A DNA stretch of 64,000 nt, from the NCBI RefSeq assembly GCF_002441855.2, contig NZ_CP029487.1, forward strand, positions 3,770,349-3,834,348, in the 5' to 3' direction. How positions within the stretch are numbered: the stretch's first letter is position 1; the number at the start of each line of letters is the position of its first letter. Under the pieces are notes generated by a model. That model made no database searches. It worked only from the letters and a program-made list of their open reading frames with translations, and was not told the DNA's origin. A program made the position numbers and the translations under genes. This document shows, in pieces, positions 46,895 to 55,563 of the stretch. The DNA comes from Eubacterium maltosivorans (lineage in GTDB: Bacteria; Bacillota; Clostridia; Eubacteriales; Eubacteriaceae).

Positions 46895-48271
46895 ATGAAT
46901 GGTACAAGAGGAAAACTGGGTAATTTTGTAAAATTTTCCTATGGCTTTGCAGATGTTGGATTCCAGATGATGGTAACCCTGTCAAATTCCTATCTGCTGA
47001 TCTTTTTTACGGATGTAGCGGGGATCTCGGCAGTAACGGCAGGGATTATTATGACTGTAGGGCGGATTATCGATACCATCAGTGTGCCGATTCTGGGACC
47101 ATTTATCGAAAAAAGTCATTTGCCCTGGGGAAAATACCGGTCGTGGCTGTTTATCGGCGCGATTTGTATATTTATCACCAACGCGATTTTATTTGTCAAC
47201 CTGAGCTTCTTGCCACAGGTGGCGCTGATTGCAGTAGGAGCCATTGTTTATGCTGTCTTCTGTATTTCAACGAATGTGGCTTACATTGGCTATACCTCCA
47301 TGAATTCATCCTTAACCGATGATCCCAAGGAAAAGGTACAGCTTTCTACCTTCCGCGGCCAGGGCGCTGCCATCGGAAAAATTATTGCTGGCTGGACACT
47401 GATTCCGATGATTTATTTCTTCGGCGGCGCAGACGCCTATACAGAGCAGGGCTTTCTGCTGACTGCTGTTTTAGTGGGGTTGATGATTGTCTTTACCTAT
47501 CTGACTCTTTTCTTTGCAACCAAGGACCGCAGGGTAATGAGCAGTAAGGAAGAAATTAAGGACGCCCAAAACAATGGGCCTTCCGTAAAGGATATGCTCA
47601 GACAGATTGTGACAACGCGGCCGCTGCTGCTGCTTTTCCTGACGGACGTTACCCGGATTCTGGCCAGCCTTCTGGTCTTTTCAATGTTTCCGTATTTCTT
47701 TAAATATGTGGTCAATGATCCGGCCAAGGTTGCTGTATTTTTTGGTTCTGTGAATATTCTTTTGTTCATCGGGGCAACGCTGGTTCCATTTATTACCAAA
47801 AAGCTCAGCAAGAGAACGACCTATATGTGCGGCAACGCTGTGATGGCAGTATGTTTTGTATTGATGTTTTTAAACAGTGGGAACCCAACGCTGGTGACGG
47901 TTCTGGCATCCATCGGATACCTTGGATATTCTCTTGGAAATGTTGTGAATACAGCTATGTATGCAGATATTGTTGACTTTGGCGAATACAGAACCGGTAA
48001 GAATGCCAGAGCGGCAATTTTTAGTGTATTCCAGCTTTCCATTAAGGTTGCGGCTGTCTTTTCAACCAGTATCGCGGCTTTTGGGCTGGCGTCAACCGGA
48101 TTTCAGGCCGGGGTTGAACCAACGGCTCAGGTCGTGAGCGGTATTAACATGATCTCCATGCTGCTGCCGGCAGGTCTGCTCCTCATTGGATTTGCGCTTT
48201 TGTTTTTCTACAATATCGATGAAAAAGAACTGCCAGAAATGCGTGAAGCGGTCATGAACCGGAAAAACTAA
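46895..48271 (+). CDS. GPH-family sugar/cation symporter-like MFS transporter
   Basis: A 458-residue transporter with about twelve membrane segments. GFADVGFQMMVTLSNSYLL and the segment GRIIDTISVPILGPFIEKSH are characteristic of the glycoside-pentoside-hexuronide:cation symporter group, as is WGKYRSWLFIG. It lies between the two UroD/small-protein pairs in one operon, so it probably imports the substrate of this cassette, or a glycosylated form of it. The transported compound cannot be told from sequence. GAGAGAGAGGGAGAGAAAAA precedes the ATG. Confidence 0.9.
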   Translation: MNGTRGKLGNFVKFSYGFADVGFQMMVTLSNSYLLIFFTDVAGISAVTAGIIMTVGRIIDTISVPILGPFIEKSHLPWGKYRSWLFIGAICIFITNAILFVNLSFLPQVALIAVGAIVYAVFCISTNVAYIGYTSMNSSLTDDPKEKVQLSTFRGQGAAIGKIIAGWTLIPMIYFFGGADAYTEQGFLLTAVLVGLMIVFTYLTLFFATKDRRVMSSKEEIKDAQNNGPSVKDMLRQIVTTRPLLLLFLTDVTRILASLLVFSMFPYFFKYVVNDPAKVAVFFGSVNILLFIGATLVPFITKKLSKRTTYMCGNAVMAVCFVLMFLNSGNPTLVTVLASIGYLGYSLGNVVNTAMYADIVDFGEYRTGKNARAAIFSVFQLSIKVAAVFSTSIAAFGLASTGFQAGVEPTAQVVSGINMISMLLPAGLLLIGFALLFFYNIDEKELPEMREAVMNRKN

Positions 48272-48296
48272 GCTGGGATGGAACAGAGGGAGACAA

Positions 48297-49454
48297 ATGG
48301 AGAATAATTTACAGAAAATGACAGAAGAACGAAATCAACTTTACATAGATGTGCGCGCGGGCAAAATACCAAAGCGTGTGCCCGTCAATCTGAATATGGA
48401 CGGCGCGGCGGCCTTGGAATACGCTGGTTATGATCTTAAGACACAACAGTATGATATAAAATATCTGATCAGCGCCATGGAAAAAACAGCGCAGGATTTT
48501 GAGAGTGATAACCTCGGCGTAACAGCAGTCCGATTTGCTCATTTTTACAAAATATTAGGTGCAAAGCATTTTGTTATGGGGACAGATGGTTTTTTGCAGC
48601 ACCCAGAGATTGCAGCGATGGAACCCATAGAATACGATACGCTGATCGCTGAGCCCTATAAATTTTTGTGGGACAGTGTCATCCCAAGACTTTATACTGA
48701 GCTGGACAGGCCATGGCCTTTGTCTTCGGCAGCGCTGGCAAAGGGTTTTCATACCTTTTACAGCACCATGGGGCAGGTTGGCGCGGCAAAAAATGAGCTG
48801 TGTCTGAAATATGGAAAATCAAATCTGGGAGGCGCCTTTGCCCAGACCGACGCCCCCTTTGACTTTATCGCCGATCTGCTGAGATCTTTTACGGGTATGA
48901 TGATGGATATCCGGCGTGTGCCGGACAAGGTGGAGGCGGCCTGCGAAGCGATTCTGCCATTGATGGTTAAGGCCGGCGCCAAGAGTACGCCGGAAAAGGC
49001 GGGCGGCTGTATGATTCCGCTGCACATGGCGCCCTATATGAAGGAAAAGGATTTTGAACGCTTTTACTGGCCGACCTTTAAAAGGCTTGTGGAAGAACTG
49101 GTAAGGACAAATACAAATGTCTCGATTTTCCTCGAGTATGATTTTACGCGCTTTCTGGATTATATTCGTGAGCTGCCCGCAGGGTGCCAGCTGATGGCTG
49201 AATTCGGAGATCCCAAGGTCTTTAAGGAAAAGCTTGGAGACAAGTTCATATTGACGGGCTTCTATCCGCTGGCAATGCTGAAAACAGGAACGCTGGATGA
49301 AATTCAGGATAAGGCGAAAGAAATCATTGACGTTCTGGCGCCAGGCGGGCGTTATATCTTCAGTCTGGACAAGTCCATTCTCAGAGTCAGCGATGTGGAA
49401 ATTGGAAAATATCAGGCGCTGCTGCGTTTTGTGAAAGAATACGCGGTTTATTAG
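48297..49454 (+). CDS. uroporphyrinogen-decarboxylase/MtaA-superfamily protein 2
   Basis: A 385-residue paralogue of the protein at 45549, the same length. Shared segments include the SLARGFHTF/LVRAMNI-type central region, PMDYIADMIRGF versus PFDFIADLLRSF, and DIRRYPEKVAAAADAVMPLM versus DIRRVPDKVEAACEAILPLM. The candidate zinc positions read LHMAPY and SLDKS, so the classical ligands are missing here too. GGGAGACAA precedes the ATG. It is followed after 9 bases by the second small-protein gene. Divergence between the two copies suggests different substrates or a heteromeric enzyme (inference). Confidence 0.85.
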   Translation: MENNLQKMTEERNQLYIDVRAGKIPKRVPVNLNMDGAAALEYAGYDLKTQQYDIKYLISAMEKTAQDFESDNLGVTAVRFAHFYKILGAKHFVMGTDGFLQHPEIAAMEPIEYDTLIAEPYKFLWDSVIPRLYTELDRPWPLSSAALAKGFHTFYSTMGQVGAAKNELCLKYGKSNLGGAFAQTDAPFDFIADLLRSFTGMMMDIRRVPDKVEAACEAILPLMVKAGAKSTPEKAGGCMIPLHMAPYMKEKDFERFYWPTFKRLVEELVRTNTNVSIFLEYDFTRFLDYIRELPAGCQLMAEFGDPKVFKEKLGDKFILTGFYPLAMLKTGTLDEIQDKAKEIIDVLAPGGRYIFSLDKSILRVSDVEIGKYQALLRFVKEYAVY

Positions 49455-49463
49455 GAGGCAGGA

Positions 49464-49610
49464 ATGGATATTAAATCAGAGTATTATAATCATTTAGACG
49501 AAAATATGGAAAAATATGGCATTGCGGCAGAGGATGTTCCCATGGCTGAGGATACCTTTCAGGGTTTGGAAGAGCAGATGTTCAGCTTTGCAATGTTTAT
49601 GCTGATGTAG
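49464..49610 (+). CDS. 48-residue small protein 2, paired with UroD-family gene 2
   Basis: ATG 49464 follows TTAGGAGGCAGGA and the frame ends with TAG at 49608-49610. The product is acidic (YYNHLDENMEKYGIAAEDVP) with a hydrophobic Met/Phe-rich C-terminal end MFSFAMFMLM. It has exactly the same length as small protein 1 (from 46717) and aligns with it without gaps. A terminator follows five bases later. Function unknown; linkage to the UroD-family gene is the main clue. Confidence 0.75.
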   Translation: MDIKSEYYNHLDENMEKYGIAAEDVPMAEDTFQGLEEQMFSFAMFMLM

Positions 49611-49614
49611 AATG

Positions 49615-49653
49615 AAAATAAGCCTGACCCCATTGTGGGCCGGGCTTATTTTT
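49615..49653. terminator. bidirectional terminator after the UroD cassette
   Basis: AAAATAAGCCTGACCC pairs with GGGCCGGGCTTATTTT (one mismatch and one G-T pair) across a short loop, followed by T. It also overlaps the stop of the convergent response regulator gene. Confidence 0.9.
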
Positions 49654-50260
49654 TATGGTAGGAAGGGCGGATGTAGCCTAATTTTATGCTCTTTGTCACG
49701 GCCTCAAGCGAGGAGGAGACATCCAGCTTGTCAAAAATATGCTGGATATGGTTCGAAATAGTGCGTTCACTGGAAGAAAGCATTTGAGCGATGGCTTTGC
49801 GCTTGTATCCCTCTGATAAAAGCTGTAGGATTTTTGCTTCTGTTTCGGTGAGCTCTTCGATGGTTTCATCTGCCCTGGAAAAAAGAGGGATGCCTCTGTT
49901 AATCTGAATCAGGCTTTCGAGCAGTTTTCCGGGATCAAGATTTTTATTTAGAAAACCACAAGCCCCCAGCTTTTCAGCGGCATGGCGGTAAACGGGAAGG
50001 TCATAGCCGGTTAAAAATACAAGCTTCAGTCTGGGAAATTCTTTCTTAAGCCTGGAGGCAAGCGCGATGCCGTCCTCGTCACTGATGGTGTCGAGGTTGA
50101 TGTCGAGAAGAAGAATATCCGGATGAAGCAGGCGGATCTGTGGGGCAGCCTCTGATGGGTTCTGGAGTGTGGTGAAGCGGTCGATTTCGGGGGCGTCCTC
50201 CAAAACAATTTCCAGACTTTTGGCAAAAAGGGCATGGTCATCGATCAATAAAATGTTCAT
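49646..50260 (-). CDS. NarL/LuxR-type response regulator
   Basis: A 204-residue two-component regulator. The receiver domain has ILLIDDHALFAKSLEIVLED with the acidic pocket and the phosphoacceptor aspartate in DILLLDINLDT. The C-terminal LuxR helix-turn-helix is LTETEAKILQLLSEGYKRKA followed by MLSSSERTISNHIQHIF. It starts inside the upstream histidine kinase gene (23-base overlap), so the two are coupled. Likely target: the BceAB-like transporter operon upstream on the same strand. Confidence 0.92.
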   Translation of the reverse strand: MNILLIDDHALFAKSLEIVLEDAPEIDRFTTLQNPSEAAPQIRLLHPDILLLDINLDTISDEDGIALASRLKKEFPRLKLVFLTGYDLPVYRHAAEKLGACGFLNKNLDPGKLLESLIQINRGIPLFSRADETIEELTETEAKILQLLSEGYKRKAIAQMLSSSERTISNHIQHIFDKLDVSSSLEAVTKSIKLGYIRPSYHKK

Positions 50261-51800
50261 AAGAATGATCTCCTTTCACGGGAAGAGTGGCAAAGGCGCA
50301 GAGACCGGACGGGCGATTGGGTCGGATATCCAGCCTGCCGCCAGCCGCTGTAAGAGTTTCTGAAACAGAAGCAAGGCCTTTGTGCTTGAAAAGATCGGAG
50401 GGCAGAGCCGTGAGGCCGGTTCCGTTGTCAAGGACAGACAGGTGAAGATAATGCTTTTCCACAGACAGTCGGACTGTGATTTCTGACGCATCGGAATGCT
50501 TAAAGGCATTGTTCACCAGCTCTTTTATTAAGCGGAAAACAATGCGGTTATAGGGCTCGATGAGGAAAAGATCCTCGGAGCAGTCCAGACAAAGCCGCAC
50601 TTTTCTTAAAGGATAGGTCTCCGCAACGCTTTCAAGCAGCTTTTTTAAATTTTCCTTCAGCGTTATTGAACTTAGAAGCGCTGGCGAATACGCCTGCATT
50701 TCATTGCGGATCGAGTCGTTCAGCTCATTTAAAGTGCTGATGATCAGGGCTTTGATCTCAGGCTGGTCTGCTTTGGCAGCCAGGTTTTTGACGGAGAGAA
50801 GATCCTGCAGAACCGCATCGTGCAGGTAGTCTGAAAACTCTTTTTTCAGGACTTCCTCACGGTTAAGCCAGGTGAGTGGGTCCATATAATGGGCAGTGCC
50901 TTTGTTGACCGAAGGCCGAAGCGCCTGATACGCGGCACCGAAATAGTAAAGCAGGATAAACCAGAGCGCTGTGTGCAACAAAATAAAAACCGCAATGACA
51001 GGCAGGGAAAGGAACCAGCCAAGCGTAGATAAGACCACTACCCCGAAAAAGGTGATCGGCGATAAAAGGAAAGAGGGCGCTGGCTGGCTGTTTTCAGAAG
51101 CGCTTTGCCGGCTGTTCTTTAAGACGCTGTGAACACTGATAAGCGGCAGGCCGATAAGAATATAGAGACCAGTGTTGGACAGAAAGACAGGGCTGTACCG
51201 GAAGGCAAAGCTGTAGAGAACAGCAGGAAGGAGAATCAGCAGCAGAGAAACCAGCAGGCTGCGACCCTCCTGTCTGAAAAAGTACTGGCTTCTTTTCTTA
51301 TTCGCCAGGAGAATGACGCCAAAAAATACAATGCTTACCAGCCACTGAACTGCCAGAAGCAGATTAAACAGGCTGGGATTTGGAAAGCTCACCAGCGTCA
51401 GCAGCGTGAGGATCACCTGAAGGAACAAAATCGGTTTTTTGCCTGAGTAGACAGAAGCCTGAAAAATAAAACTCAGGAAAAAATGAAAGAGAACCAGGGG
51501 CAGGAGGGCATAGAGCAGGAGGCCGAGACCTGAGAAAACCGGGAGCTCCAGTCTCAGGAGGAGCATGCACCAGGACACAAAGACCAGCACCAGGGCGTAA
51601 TGTCTTAAAAAAGGATTGGAATGGTAATTTTGAAGCTGAATGTAGACTGCTCCAAAGTCTGTCAGTAAAATGACAGCCAGGGACATCACCGCTTCGGCGC
51701 CGAAATCCAGATGGAGGTAAAACTCGCAGCACAAAAAGGCAGTCAGTAACAATTGATGAATGATTAGCAGCAGCTGCGCGTGAAGATATTGGCTTTTCAT
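50238..51800 (-). CDS. membrane histidine kinase with NarL-type phosphoacceptor
   Basis: A 520-residue kinase with about ten predicted membrane segments in the first 300 residues and a HisKA_3-type dimerisation motif, FSDYLHDAVLQDLL, with the phosphoacceptor histidine at residue 327. The HATPase domain has IVFRLIKELVNNAFKHSDAS and LSVLDNGTGL. The start is ATG 51800 after AAAGGAGAACGCC. Its many membrane helices and lack of an extracellular domain suggest it senses a membrane signal or the adjacent transporter. It is the third gene of the transporter-kinase-regulator operon. Confidence 0.9.
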   Translation of the reverse strand: MKSQYLHAQLLLIIHQLLLTAFLCCEFYLHLDFGAEAVMSLAVILLTDFGAVYIQLQNYHSNPFLRHYALVLVFVSWCMLLLRLELPVFSGLGLLLYALLPLVLFHFFLSFIFQASVYSGKKPILFLQVILTLLTLVSFPNPSLFNLLLAVQWLVSIVFFGVILLANKKRSQYFFRQEGRSLLVSLLLILLPAVLYSFAFRYSPVFLSNTGLYILIGLPLISVHSVLKNSRQSASENSQPAPSFLLSPITFFGVVVLSTLGWFLSLPVIAVFILLHTALWFILLYYFGAAYQALRPSVNKGTAHYMDPLTWLNREEVLKKEFSDYLHDAVLQDLLSVKNLAAKADQPEIKALIISTLNELNDSIRNEMQAYSPALLSSITLKENLKKLLESVAETYPLRKVRLCLDCSEDLFLIEPYNRIVFRLIKELVNNAFKHSDASEITVRLSVEKHYLHLSVLDNGTGLTALPSDLFKHKGLASVSETLTAAGGRLDIRPNRPSGLCAFATLPVKGDHSYEHFIDR

Positions 51801-51839
51801 GGCGTTCTCCTTTTTGGTATTGGTTTTATTATAGCACAA

Positions 51840-53801
51840 TCAGGCGTTGTCGGCGATTCGGCAGCAGGCGTGCTGTGTGATAATGTAGTACAGCGCAAAA
51901 ACGGCCAGATATAGGGCATAGGACAGCATAAAAGGCGGCAGGAGAGCGGCGCTGCTGATGATTTGAGGCATGAGGGCGTTATAGCATTGTAGAGCGAAGA
52001 AGCTGTGTAAGCCGCCCAGAACGCATGGAATGCTGAAAAGAATCAGGTTTTGTTTTCCGACAATGCGGTGCAGGACTTTATTCTGGTAGCCCAGTTTTTT
52101 TAGAATCTCAAAATCTTTTATGTCATAGCAGGTATCAGAGAGGCTTTTAAAATAGAGGATACAGCCCATGGCAATAAAAAATATGAGTGTGCCGAAGGCT
52201 GTCAAAAGCAGATTTGGACTGCTGGCCACCATAAATTCATCTCTTTTTAGGCAGGCGCTGGCAAAACGGTAGTCACCCTCGAAAAGGGGCGAGAGCGCTT
52301 TGGCTGTGGCAGCGTCCTCTGACAGGCTGTCCCCAAAAATACTGACGACAGAGGTGGTTTCGAGGCCTGATTGGGCTAAAGCAGTGTACAGATTGTCAGA
52401 AACAACCAGCGTGCCGACGCCTTCGTTGGCAAAGCCGGTAGCGTTATCCAGAGTCGTTTCCGTGATATGGACACGCTGACATGTTCCGTCTGGCAATGCG
52501 AGGTCGCAGGCGTCCCCGGCGGACTGGCTGCTGCCGCTCATATAACGCGTGAGGATAGCTTCATTTTGTGTGAGGGACGGTGCGGCCGCCTTTTTCATGT
52601 CTGACATCCGTTTGTTGTAATCGGTCAGGCTGATAATAGCAAAATGCGGACCATTGTTTTTTTTGGCGTACTCAAATTCTGGAAGCCCGGGCGAATCGGA
52701 GACCGCGATCAGCAGACAGCTTTCAATGATCTGATAATCCTCGGCGGGGTGATGTCGCCGGATAAGGCTGAGGGCCTCCTTTGTTTTTTCTGAATCGTCG
52801 CCTGGAAATTCAAGGGCGGCGGGCGTGATTCTGGAAAGTCCCTGCGCTGAAAAGGAATAGGTGCAGAGTGTAGAACCGAGGATCCCAAGGGTGGCGGTAG
52901 AGAGGAGCGTGAGCAGGATAAGCATCCGCGCGTTGCTGCGGATGCGGTGGACAAACTTTGGCAGAACCACGATAGTATCGGGTCTGTAAAACAGTTTTTT
53001 ACGTCTGCAGATCATCTGGATACCAGAAGGCAAAAAGGAGCGGATAAAGAAAACTGTTCCAGCAGTTACCAAAAGAAAGGTCAGCCCGGCCATGGGCAGA
53101 AATCCGATGGTGACCCAGAGAGATCGGATGCCGGCGGTGATGTTAAAAGCAAGGCAGTAGCCTGAAGCCAGTAAAGCCAGCCCCAGAACAGCCAAAACAG
53201 GGCGCAGTCTCAGGGGTTTTTCACTTTTCTTTTGAAGCCTTACCATGGATAAAACGCTTAATTTTTTTAAAAAGACACCATTGAACAGGAAAAGCAGAAT
53301 CAGAGCGGCAGCGACAAACAGGATGGTTTGAAACAGGGCGTCCGGATTAAAAAGTGGAACCTCGGAGAGATTAACTTTTAAATCCAGAAGAACAGTCAGC
53401 AGGAGGACTACGCTTTTATGAAAAAAGCTGCCGACGATCAGGCCTGAAAGCAGGGCAGCGGAAATGATCAGGAGGTTTTCGAAAAAGAGAAGTCCCATAA
53501 TTTTTGTTTTTTGAAAGCCCAGCAGGGCGTAAATGCCCAGTTCGCCCATACGCCGTTTTGTAAAAAAGCTGTTGGAGTAGGCCATATAGAACAGGACAAA
53601 GGCCATGAGGATCACAGATACCACACCGGTCATTGCCTCGACCCGTCCGTCCTCCGATATTTTTTTCATGATTAAAGTATTCATGGAAAATGCCTTAAAG
53701 CAGCTGTAAATTGCGAGAACGAGGGTGACAGAAAGAAAATACAGCAGATAGAAACGGTAATTTTTCTTAAGATTCTTGTAAGCCAGGTCAATGAGTTTCA
53801 T
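51840..53801 (-). CDS. BceB-type ABC transporter permease (FtsX-like)
   Basis: A 653-residue permease with ten predicted membrane segments: FtsX-like segments near residues 15-300 (including SNSFFTKRRMGELGIYALLGFQ), a large extracellular region of about 200 residues between segments seven and eight, then three terminal segments. This is the layout of BceB/VraG permeases, which respond to and resist cell-wall-active peptides such as bacitracin. It overlaps neither neighbour, with 9 bases to the ATPase gene. The antimicrobial it handles is unknown. Confidence 0.9.
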   Translation of the reverse strand: MKLIDLAYKNLKKNYRFYLLYFLSVTLVLAIYSCFKAFSMNTLIMKKISEDGRVEAMTGVVSVILMAFVLFYMAYSNSFFTKRRMGELGIYALLGFQKTKIMGLLFFENLLIISAALLSGLIVGSFFHKSVVLLLTVLLDLKVNLSEVPLFNPDALFQTILFVAAALILLFLFNGVFLKKLSVLSMVRLQKKSEKPLRLRPVLAVLGLALLASGYCLAFNITAGIRSLWVTIGFLPMAGLTFLLVTAGTVFFIRSFLPSGIQMICRRKKLFYRPDTIVVLPKFVHRIRSNARMLILLTLLSTATLGILGSTLCTYSFSAQGLSRITPAALEFPGDDSEKTKEALSLIRRHHPAEDYQIIESCLLIAVSDSPGLPEFEYAKKNNGPHFAIISLTDYNKRMSDMKKAAAPSLTQNEAILTRYMSGSSQSAGDACDLALPDGTCQRVHITETTLDNATGFANEGVGTLVVSDNLYTALAQSGLETTSVVSIFGDSLSEDAATAKALSPLFEGDYRFASACLKRDEFMVASSPNLLLTAFGTLIFFIAMGCILYFKSLSDTCYDIKDFEILKKLGYQNKVLHRIVGKQNLILFSIPCVLGGLHSFFALQCYNALMPQIISSAALLPPFMLSYALYLAVFALYYIITQHACCRIADNA

Positions 53802-53810
53802 AAATGCCTC

Positions 53811-54554
53811 CTATTGGTCTAGGCTTGAGACAGCGCTGAGAATCTGACTATAAAAATGGGAAGGAGACTGCCCTTCCCGGTGTAGGGCTTTTATAATGCG
53901 TCCATCCTTAAAGATGAGGATACGGCTTGCAAAGCTTGCGGCATAGGCGTCGTGGGTTACCATGAGGATGGTGGTTTTCAGCTCTGCGTTGATCTCGCTG
54001 AGTTTTTTCAGAAGGGCTGTACCAGCGGCGGAATCCAGGGCGCCGGTAGGCTCGTCGGCAAAGAGGATGGACGGATTTTTCGCTAAGGCTCTTGCCGCAG
54101 CGGTTCTCTGGCGCTGCCCGCCGGAAAGCTGCGCAGGGTATTTGTCTAAAAAAGAAGCGATGCCAAAGCGCTCTGCCAGTTTTGTAACCATTGTGTCAAT
54201 TTTGTAAACCGGGGCGCCGATGAGCGTAAGCGGCACGGCGATGTTCTCCTGCACCGTCAGGCTGTCGAGCAGGAAATATTCCTGAAAGATAAAGCCAAGA
54301 CGGTCACGCCGGAAATCCGCAGCGGCGTTGTCATTGAGACCTTGTATATCGATCCCGCCAAGGGTGATGCGCCCTTCGGTGGGCGTATCAATCGTGGACA
54401 GGACATTGAGCAGGGTGGTTTTTCCAGAGCCGGACGCGCCCATAATGCCTACAAATTCGCCGGAAGCGACTTTGAACGAGACGCTCTCCAGAGCCGGCCG
54501 CTGGTTTTTATCATAATATTTGGTCAGATTTTGCACATTCAGTAAAAGGGACAT
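53811..54554 (-). CDS. BceA-type ABC transporter ATP-binding protein
   Basis: A 247-residue ABC ATPase with Walker A GASGSGKTTLLNVLSTID, the signature LSGGQRQRTAAARALA, Walker B ILFADEPTGALDS and H-loop MVTHDAYA. This pattern with LLNVLSTIDTPTEGRI matches BceA/MacB-type exporters. The start is ATG 54554 after AAGGAGAACAAAATC; an in-frame ATG at 54659 is unsupported. It is the first gene of the operon ATPase-permease-kinase-regulator. Confidence 0.93.
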   Translation of the reverse strand: MSLLLNVQNLTKYYDKNQRPALESVSFKVASGEFVGIMGASGSGKTTLLNVLSTIDTPTEGRITLGGIDIQGLNDNAAADFRRDRLGFIFQEYFLLDSLTVQENIAVPLTLIGAPVYKIDTMVTKLAERFGIASFLDKYPAQLSGGQRQRTAAARALAKNPSILFADEPTGALDSAAGTALLKKLSEINAELKTTILMVTHDAYAASFASRILIFKDGRIIKALHREGQSPSHFYSQILSAVSSLDQ

Positions 54555-54734
54555 GATTTTGTTCTCCTTGTTTTTATTAAGCTTGTCTTTAGTATACAGA
54601 AAGACGGAAAATAATGAATGAGTAAAAAGCGCATAATTTTTATTTGTATAAAGGGCCAAAGAGGTTTAAAATAAAGGTGTAATTGAGTTTTTTGGTTTAC
54701 AATCTAGAAATAATTAAACTGACGGAGGGTTAGA

Positions 54735-55544
54735 ATGAAAGATACAATTGGTTTTATTGGATGCGGCAATATGGCTCAGGCTATGATTGGCGGTGTGGTA
54801 AACAGCGGACTCTTTACCGGAGAGCATATTATCGCTTACGATCCATCGGATGCACAGCGCCGGAAGGTGACTGAAAAATTTGGAATCCGGACTGCCGAAT
54901 CAAACACCGGCGTTGCCGCTGAAGCGGATTACCTGGTGCTGGCGGTTAAGCCCTTTGTCTACGCCGATGTTCTGCGCGAGATTGCCGGCCACACAAAAGA
55001 AGATGCGATTGTGATTGTCATCGCGGTGGGCGTGGAATTCAGTGATGTTAAGGATATTTTGGGTAAGGATACTAAGGTGATCCGGACTCAGCCAAGCACG
55101 CCTGCCTTTGTCGGTGAATCGGACTCGACGATTTGTCCGGATGAGCTGATGACAGAGCAGGATATTGAAGAGGTTATGAGCATTTTCAAAAGCTTTGGCC
55201 GGGTTGAGATCATAAACGAAAAGCTGATGAACGTTGTACCTTCCATCGCGAGCTCAGCACCAGCCTACACCATGCTTTTAATTGAAGCCATGGCTGATGG
55301 CGGTGTGCTGCACGGCTTCCCCAGAGATCAGGCCTACCGTCTGGCAGCCCAGTCGGTATACGGTGCGGCAAAGCTGGTACTGGAAACAGGGGAGCATCCG
55401 GCGGTTTTAAAGGATCAGATCTGCACGCCTGGCGGTACGACCATCGAGGCAGTGCGGGCACTGGAGGCCTCGGGCTTCCGTGACGCAGTGATCTCAGCCG
55501 TTGACGCGTGCGCGCTTAAATCCATCAGCTTACTGAAGAAATAA
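54735..55544 (+). CDS. proC: pyrroline-5-carboxylate reductase
   Basis: ProC reduces pyrroline-5-carboxylate to proline with NAD(P)H. The 269-residue protein has the Rossmann start TIGFIGCGNMAQAMIGGVVN and the C-terminal SSAPAYTMLLIEAMADGGVLHG and CTPGGTTIEAVRALEASGF. GACGGAGGGTTAGA precedes the ATG. It is followed by the GH3 gene on the same strand, 19 bases away. Confidence 0.96.
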   Translation: MKDTIGFIGCGNMAQAMIGGVVNSGLFTGEHIIAYDPSDAQRRKVTEKFGIRTAESNTGVAAEADYLVLAVKPFVYADVLREIAGHTKEDAIVIVIAVGVEFSDVKDILGKDTKVIRTQPSTPAFVGESDSTICPDELMTEQDIEEVMSIFKSFGRVEIINEKLMNVVPSIASSAPAYTMLLIEAMADGGVLHGFPRDQAYRLAAQSVYGAAKLVLETGEHPAVLKDQICTPGGTTIEAVRALEASGFRDAVISAVDACALKSISLLKK

Positions 55545-55563
55545 ACGAAAAGAGGTTTTGAGC

